A DNA stretch of 9,056 nucleotides from DAOMOD01 sp964526035 (GTDB lineage Bacteria; Pseudomonadota; Gammaproteobacteria; Xanthomonadales; BPKI01), in contig CAZGKE010000142.1 in assembly GCA_964526035.1 (NCBI GenBank), positions 1 through 9,056 on the forward strand, given 5' to 3'. Below, in pieces: positions 6,668 through 9,056 of this stretch. The translations under genes and the position numbers were made by a program. The first letter of the stretch is position 1. The number at the start of each line of letters is the position of its first letter. Below the pieces are notes generated by a model. It saw only the letters and a list, made by a program, of their open reading frames with translations, was not told the DNA's origin and searched no databases.

Positions 6668-7465
6668 ATGAAGAACCGCAACATGGCGCCGAACGAGGAT
6701 GGGCAACACCGGCTCGCCGTTCTGATCGACGCCGACAACGCACAACCCGGGGTGATCGGCGGCCTGCTCGCCGAGGTGGCCAAGTTCGGCACGGCCAGCG
6801 TGCGCCGCATCTACGGCGACTTCACCTCGACCCGCCTGGCCGGCTGGAAGGCCGGGCTGCTGGAGCATTCCATCCAGCCGGTGCAGCAGTTCGCCTACAC
6901 GCGCGGCAAGAACGCCACCGACAGCACGCTGATCATCGACGCCATGGACCTGATGTACACCGGTCGTTTCGACGGGTTCTGCCTGGTATCCAGCGACAGC
7001 GATTTCACGCGTCTGGCGCAACGCCTGCGCGAGGAGGGCCTCACCGTCTACGGTTTCGGCGAGCGCAAGACGCCCGACCCCTTCGTGCAGGCCTGCGACA
7101 AGTTCATCTATACCGAGGTGCTGCGTTCCGAACCCGCGGTGAAGAACGGCGAAGCGCGAAGCAAGCCCGACGAGGTCAAGCCGACCACTACCGGCAAGCG
7201 CAGCGAGGCTCCGTCGAAGAAGCCGGGCGCCCCGATCGAGTTGATCCGCCAGGCAATCGAGGAAGCCTCGGACGACGAGGGCTGGGCGCAGCTCGGTGAA
7301 GTCGGCAGCTATCTCACCAAGCTGCGCCCGGATTTCGACCCGCGCCTGCACGGTCACCGCAAGCTGAGTGATCTGGTCAAGGCCTACCCGAAGCAGTTCG
7401 CGGTCGAGGAACGCGGCTCACCCGGCAGCGCCGCCAAGCACGTCTACGTGCGCGAAAAATCCTGA
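6668..7465 (+). CDS. NYN-domain (LabA/DUF88-like) putative ribonuclease with C-terminal OST-HTH/LOTUS domain
   Basis: A 265-residue cytoplasmic protein in two domains. The NYN domain (about 15-150), a PIN-like fold, shows LAVLIDADNAQ (16-26, Asp21), TDSTLIIDAMDLMYTG (84-99, Asp85 and Asp91) and CLVSSDSDFTRLAQRLRE (105-122, Asp110 and Asp112); these acidic residues are the expected metal-binding set, so RNase activity is plausible. A Lys/Pro/Ser-rich linker (about 155-188) leads to a winged-helix OST-HTH domain (about 189-262) with PIELIRQAIEEA, LGEVGSYLTKLRPDFDPRLHGHRKLSDLVKAYPKQFAVEER and a final beta strand KHVYVRE; this domain class binds RNA, including G-rich structures in eukaryotic relatives. 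The target in bacteria is not established. ATG 6668 is chosen because AGGAAG (6657-6662) lies five bases upstream; the longer open frame back to 6566 overlaps the GST gene and lacks family similarity. Confidence 0.93.
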   Translation: MKNRNMAPNEDGQHRLAVLIDADNAQPGVIGGLLAEVAKFGTASVRRIYGDFTSTRLAGWKAGLLEHSIQPVQQFAYTRGKNATDSTLIIDAMDLMYTGRFDGFCLVSSDSDFTRLAQRLREEGLTVYGFGERKTPDPFVQACDKFIYTEVLRSEPAVKNGEARSKPDEVKPTTTGKRSEAPSKKPGAPIELIRQAIEEASDDEGWAQLGEVGSYLTKLRPDFDPRLHGHRKLSDLVKAYPKQFAVEERGSPGSAAKHVYVREKS

Positions 7466-7514
7466 GGCGATCCACGAGCGCGCAGCGCCGTTCGCGTCAT
7501 CGCTCCCGGCTCTC

Positions 7515-7588
7515 TGTGGAAGGGGTCGCAGCCCCGACCGAGCCGTGGGTCTGGAAGGTGGCGTGTCGAGGCCGAGGCCCCTCCCACA
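7515..7588. repeat. Inverted pair of related 24-base REP-like units (REPIN-like)
   Basis: The unit at 7515-7538 on the plus strand and the unit at 7565-7588 read on the minus strand match at 19 of 24 positions, both beginning TGTGG and ending CGAC, with a 26-base spacer. Each unit can form its own short hairpin: GGGG/CCCC at 7522-7525 with 7532-7535 in the first, and a GGCC or GAGG/CCTC pairing in the second. Two REP units in opposite orientation in a convergent intergenic region is the arrangement of REPIN/BIME elements spread by REP-associated transposases. No transposase is in the window, and copy number elsewhere cannot be seen. Confidence 0.55.
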
Positions 7589-7597
7589 ATGCCTCCG

Positions 7598-7629
7598 GCT
7601 GGGCTCTTGCAGAGCGGGGCTTGCCCAGC
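7598..7629. terminator. Nested stem-loop in the convergent intergenic region
   Basis: GCTGGGC (7598-7604) faces GCCCAGC (7623-7629), and CTCT/AGAG (7604-7607 with 7611-7614) around TGC forms an inner or competing hairpin. It lies about 135-165 bases after the NYN stop. It may belong to the palindrome cluster or contribute to termination; no T-tract is seen. Confidence 0.35.
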
Positions 7630-7657
7630 TGATGCGTCGCGGTGTGACCAGAGGGGT

Positions 7658-7682
7658 CGGTGCCGGGCTTTGCCCGGCACCG
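7658..7682. terminator. Perfect 11-bp stem-loop downstream of the natB-like gene
   Basis: CGGTGCCGGGC (7658-7668) pairs exactly with GCCCGGCACCG (7672-7682) around a TTT loop. The hairpin begins 17 bases past the stop of the minus-strand permease gene (7699) and faces the NYN gene from the other side, a position suited to bidirectional termination or mRNA 3'-end protection. There is no T-run on either flank, so classical intrinsic termination is uncertain. Confidence 0.65.
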
Positions 7683-7698
7683 CAAGCGAGAGATTCGA

Positions 7699-8871
7699 TC
7701 AGGCGCTGATCGCCAGCTTCTCGCGGTGGTACAGCCTGGCCGCGACCAGCCACAGCAGCAGGCCGAGGCCGAAGCCGGCGCCGAGGTAGGCCGCCCATTG
7801 TTCGGTGGTGATCACTTCGGCACGCAGCACCATCAGGATGGTCTGGTTCTGTGCCAGAAACGGCACGGTGAACATCCACAGCTGGTTCTTCACCGGGTTG
7901 ATCAGCAGCACGATGGTCGGAATGATCGGCAAGAGCATCAGGACGCTCATGTAGCTCTGCGCCTCCTTCACCGACTTCACGCTGGCCGAGATCAGCGTCA
8001 GCAGGGTGGTGCCGATCAGCACCATCGGCAGCAGGATCATCAGCAGCTTGAACATCGCCAGGAAGGACACGTCGACGCCTCGGAACGGCCCTGTGCTGGC
8101 GAACTGGAAGCTCAGCTTGAAGCTCAGCAGGATAAGCAGCAGGCTCAGCATGCCGAAGGCGCAGGCGGCGGCGATCTTGCCGCTCATGATCGCCTCGCGA
8201 CTGGACGGCGTGGCCAGCAGCGGCTCCAGCGACTGCCGCTCGCGTTCGCCGGCGGTGACGTCGATCACCAGGTAGGCGCCGCCGAGGAACGCTGAAAGAA
8301 TCAGCAGATAAGGCAGGAAGGCCAGCGCCATGCCGCGCCTTGCCTCCGGCGTCGACAGGTCGCGCCGCGCCGGCACCACCGCCTCGCCAAGTGCGGGATC
8401 GACGCCGCGCACCATCAGACGCAAGGTCGCCACCTGGCGACTGTAGGTGCGCAGCGCGTTTTCCACGCGCTGCACCGGGATCCGCGAATCCTGGCGGGAG
8501 CTGTCGTAAAGAATCTCCACCAGCGCCGGACGGCTGCCGCGCCACTGTTCGCCGTACTCCTCGGGGATGGAGAGGATGACGTCGTGGGTCTGGTCGCGGA
8601 TGCTGGCATCGGGATCGTCTGGCGGATCGACGGTCTCGATGTTGTGGGTGGCGAGGAAGGCGATCAGATTGGGGGCATTGGCAGCGCCCACGATCGGCAG
8701 CTCCAGGGTGCTGTCGAGCTGGGTGCGGGCGCGCGACTCCGCCAGCGCGCCCATGCCCAGAATCAGCAGCGGAAACAGCAGAGGGCCCATGAACAGACCC
8801 AGCATCACGGTTCGACGGTCGCGGAACAGATCCAGCAGTTCCTTGCGCATCACGGTCCATACGGTCTTCAT
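7699..8871 (-). CDS. ABC-2 type transporter permease, NatB-like
   Basis: A 390-residue inner-membrane permease, close in length to Bacillus NatB (about 386). It starts with the family N-terminus MKTVWTVMRKELLDLFRDRRT, followed by TM1 (about 22-44) and a large external domain (about 45-178) containing LPIVGAAN and DVILSIPEEY. Five or six further helices lie near 180-205, 231-253, 270-295, 305-325, perhaps 331-350, and 358-380. GERERQSLEPLLATP (208-222) after TM2 is the conserved ABC-2 coupling segment that contacts the ATPase. Together with the upstream ATPase it should form an exporter; NatAB extrudes sodium in Bacillus, but many relatives have other or unknown substrates. ATG at 8869-8871 overlaps the TGA of the ATPase gene as ATGA, implying translational coupling. 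The ring of acidic and proline residues near 82-90 is just part of the external domain. Confidence 0.92.
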   Translation of the reverse strand: MKTVWTVMRKELLDLFRDRRTVMLGLFMGPLLFPLLILGMGALAESRARTQLDSTLELPIVGAANAPNLIAFLATHNIETVDPPDDPDASIRDQTHDVILSIPEEYGEQWRGSRPALVEILYDSSRQDSRIPVQRVENALRTYSRQVATLRLMVRGVDPALGEAVVPARRDLSTPEARRGMALAFLPYLLILSAFLGGAYLVIDVTAGERERQSLEPLLATPSSREAIMSGKIAAACAFGMLSLLLILLSFKLSFQFASTGPFRGVDVSFLAMFKLLMILLPMVLIGTTLLTLISASVKSVKEAQSYMSVLMLLPIIPTIVLLINPVKNQLWMFTVPFLAQNQTILMVLRAEVITTEQWAAYLGAGFGLGLLLWLVAARLYHREKLAISA

Positions 8872-9056
8872 GCGGCCAGCCCCTCTTCAGTGCCGATCAG
8901 CTTGACGAAGGCGTCTTCGAGGTTGTCCTCGCCGCTGATCCGGCGCAGTTCTTCGGCGCTGCCCTGCGCCGCCACCTTGCCCTTTGCGATGATCACGATG
9001 TGGTCACACAGCGCGGCCACCTCCTGCATGATGTGGCTGGAGAAGATCACGCAGCG
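8868..9056 (-). CDS. ABC transporter ATP-binding protein, NatA-like (C-terminal part, truncated by window edge)
   Basis: Sixty-two residues of an ABC ATPase are visible, reading from the window's right edge to TGA at 8868-8870. The fragment begins RCVIFSSHIMQEVAALCDHIVIIAKGKV; the His in SSHIMQEV is the switch (H-loop) histidine, and the following ALCDHIVIIAKGKVAAQG is the standard D-loop-distal strand region. The tail NLEDAFVKLIG is the motif that closes many ABC-2 exporter ATPases. Walker A, signature and Walker B lie outside the window. Its stop overlaps the permease start by ATGA, so the two encode one transporter. Nothing in the fragment reveals the substrate. The GTG at 9048-9050 is internal, not a start. 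Confidence 0.9.
   Translation of the reverse strand, partial: RCVIFSSHIMQEVAALCDHIVIIAKGKVAAQGSAEELRRISGEDNLEDAFVKLIGTEEGLAA

Noticed and set aside
7418..8860. 480-codon minus-strand open frame overlapping the NatB-like permease in another frame
   Set aside because: It runs through the palindromic non-coding gap and reads as Arg/Pro/Ala-rich filler; the overlapping permease frame has the family motifs and membrane helices.
1..9056. CRISPR array, tRNA gene, prophage or transposase, toxin-antitoxin pair
   Set aside because: Both strands were read for regularly spaced repeats, cloverleaf-like segments, integrase or transposase motifs and small paired genes; none was seen.

Overview
This is a gene-dense, very GC-rich bacterial chromosomal window. 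Gene content and protein style (RluE-type pseudouridine synthase, E. coli-length TyrS, an ADOP-type duplicated permease, a CobB/SIRT5-like sirtuin, NYN plus OST-HTH protein, REP-like intergenic palindromes) suggest a gammaproteobacterium, perhaps of the Xanthomonadales/Rhodanobacteraceae kind. That placement is inference from style, not from a marker-gene comparison.

Layout. (1) 1-1192, plus strand: the 3' end of an rRNA pseudouridine synthase gene (rluE type) followed closely by a SIR2-family NAD-dependent deacylase gene. (2) 1193-1256: a strong stem-loop between the convergent sirtuin and tyrS genes. (3) 1257-5064, minus strand: an 802-residue duplicated MacB/FtsX-type permease (ADOP family), then tyrS downstream of it. 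(4) 5065-5256: a divergent intergenic region with a perfect 8-bp dyad just upstream of the permease start. (5) 5257-7465, plus strand: three closely spaced genes encoding a membrane-anchored conserved protein of unknown function, a glutathione S-transferase-like protein, and a NYN-nuclease/OST-HTH protein. The gaps are about 50 and 41 bases, so one transcript is plausible. (6) 7466-7698: a non-coding stretch rich in palindromes, including an inverted pair of related 24-base units (REPIN-like) and two further hairpins. (7) 7699-9056, minus strand: an ABC-2/NatB-type permease whose start overlaps the stop of an upstream ABC ATPase (only the ATPase C-terminus is in the window).

Functionally the window mixes housekeeping genes (rRNA modification, tRNA-Tyr charging, protein deacylation) with accessory envelope transport and a putative RNA-binding nuclease. 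I see no CRISPR array, tRNA or rRNA gene, insertion sequence, phage gene or clear defence island. I did not find a convincing new multi-gene system. The most interesting items are the incomplete zinc site of the sirtuin, the dyad at the permease translation start, the orphan anchored protein with its conserved motif, the NYN/OST-HTH protein and the palindrome cluster.
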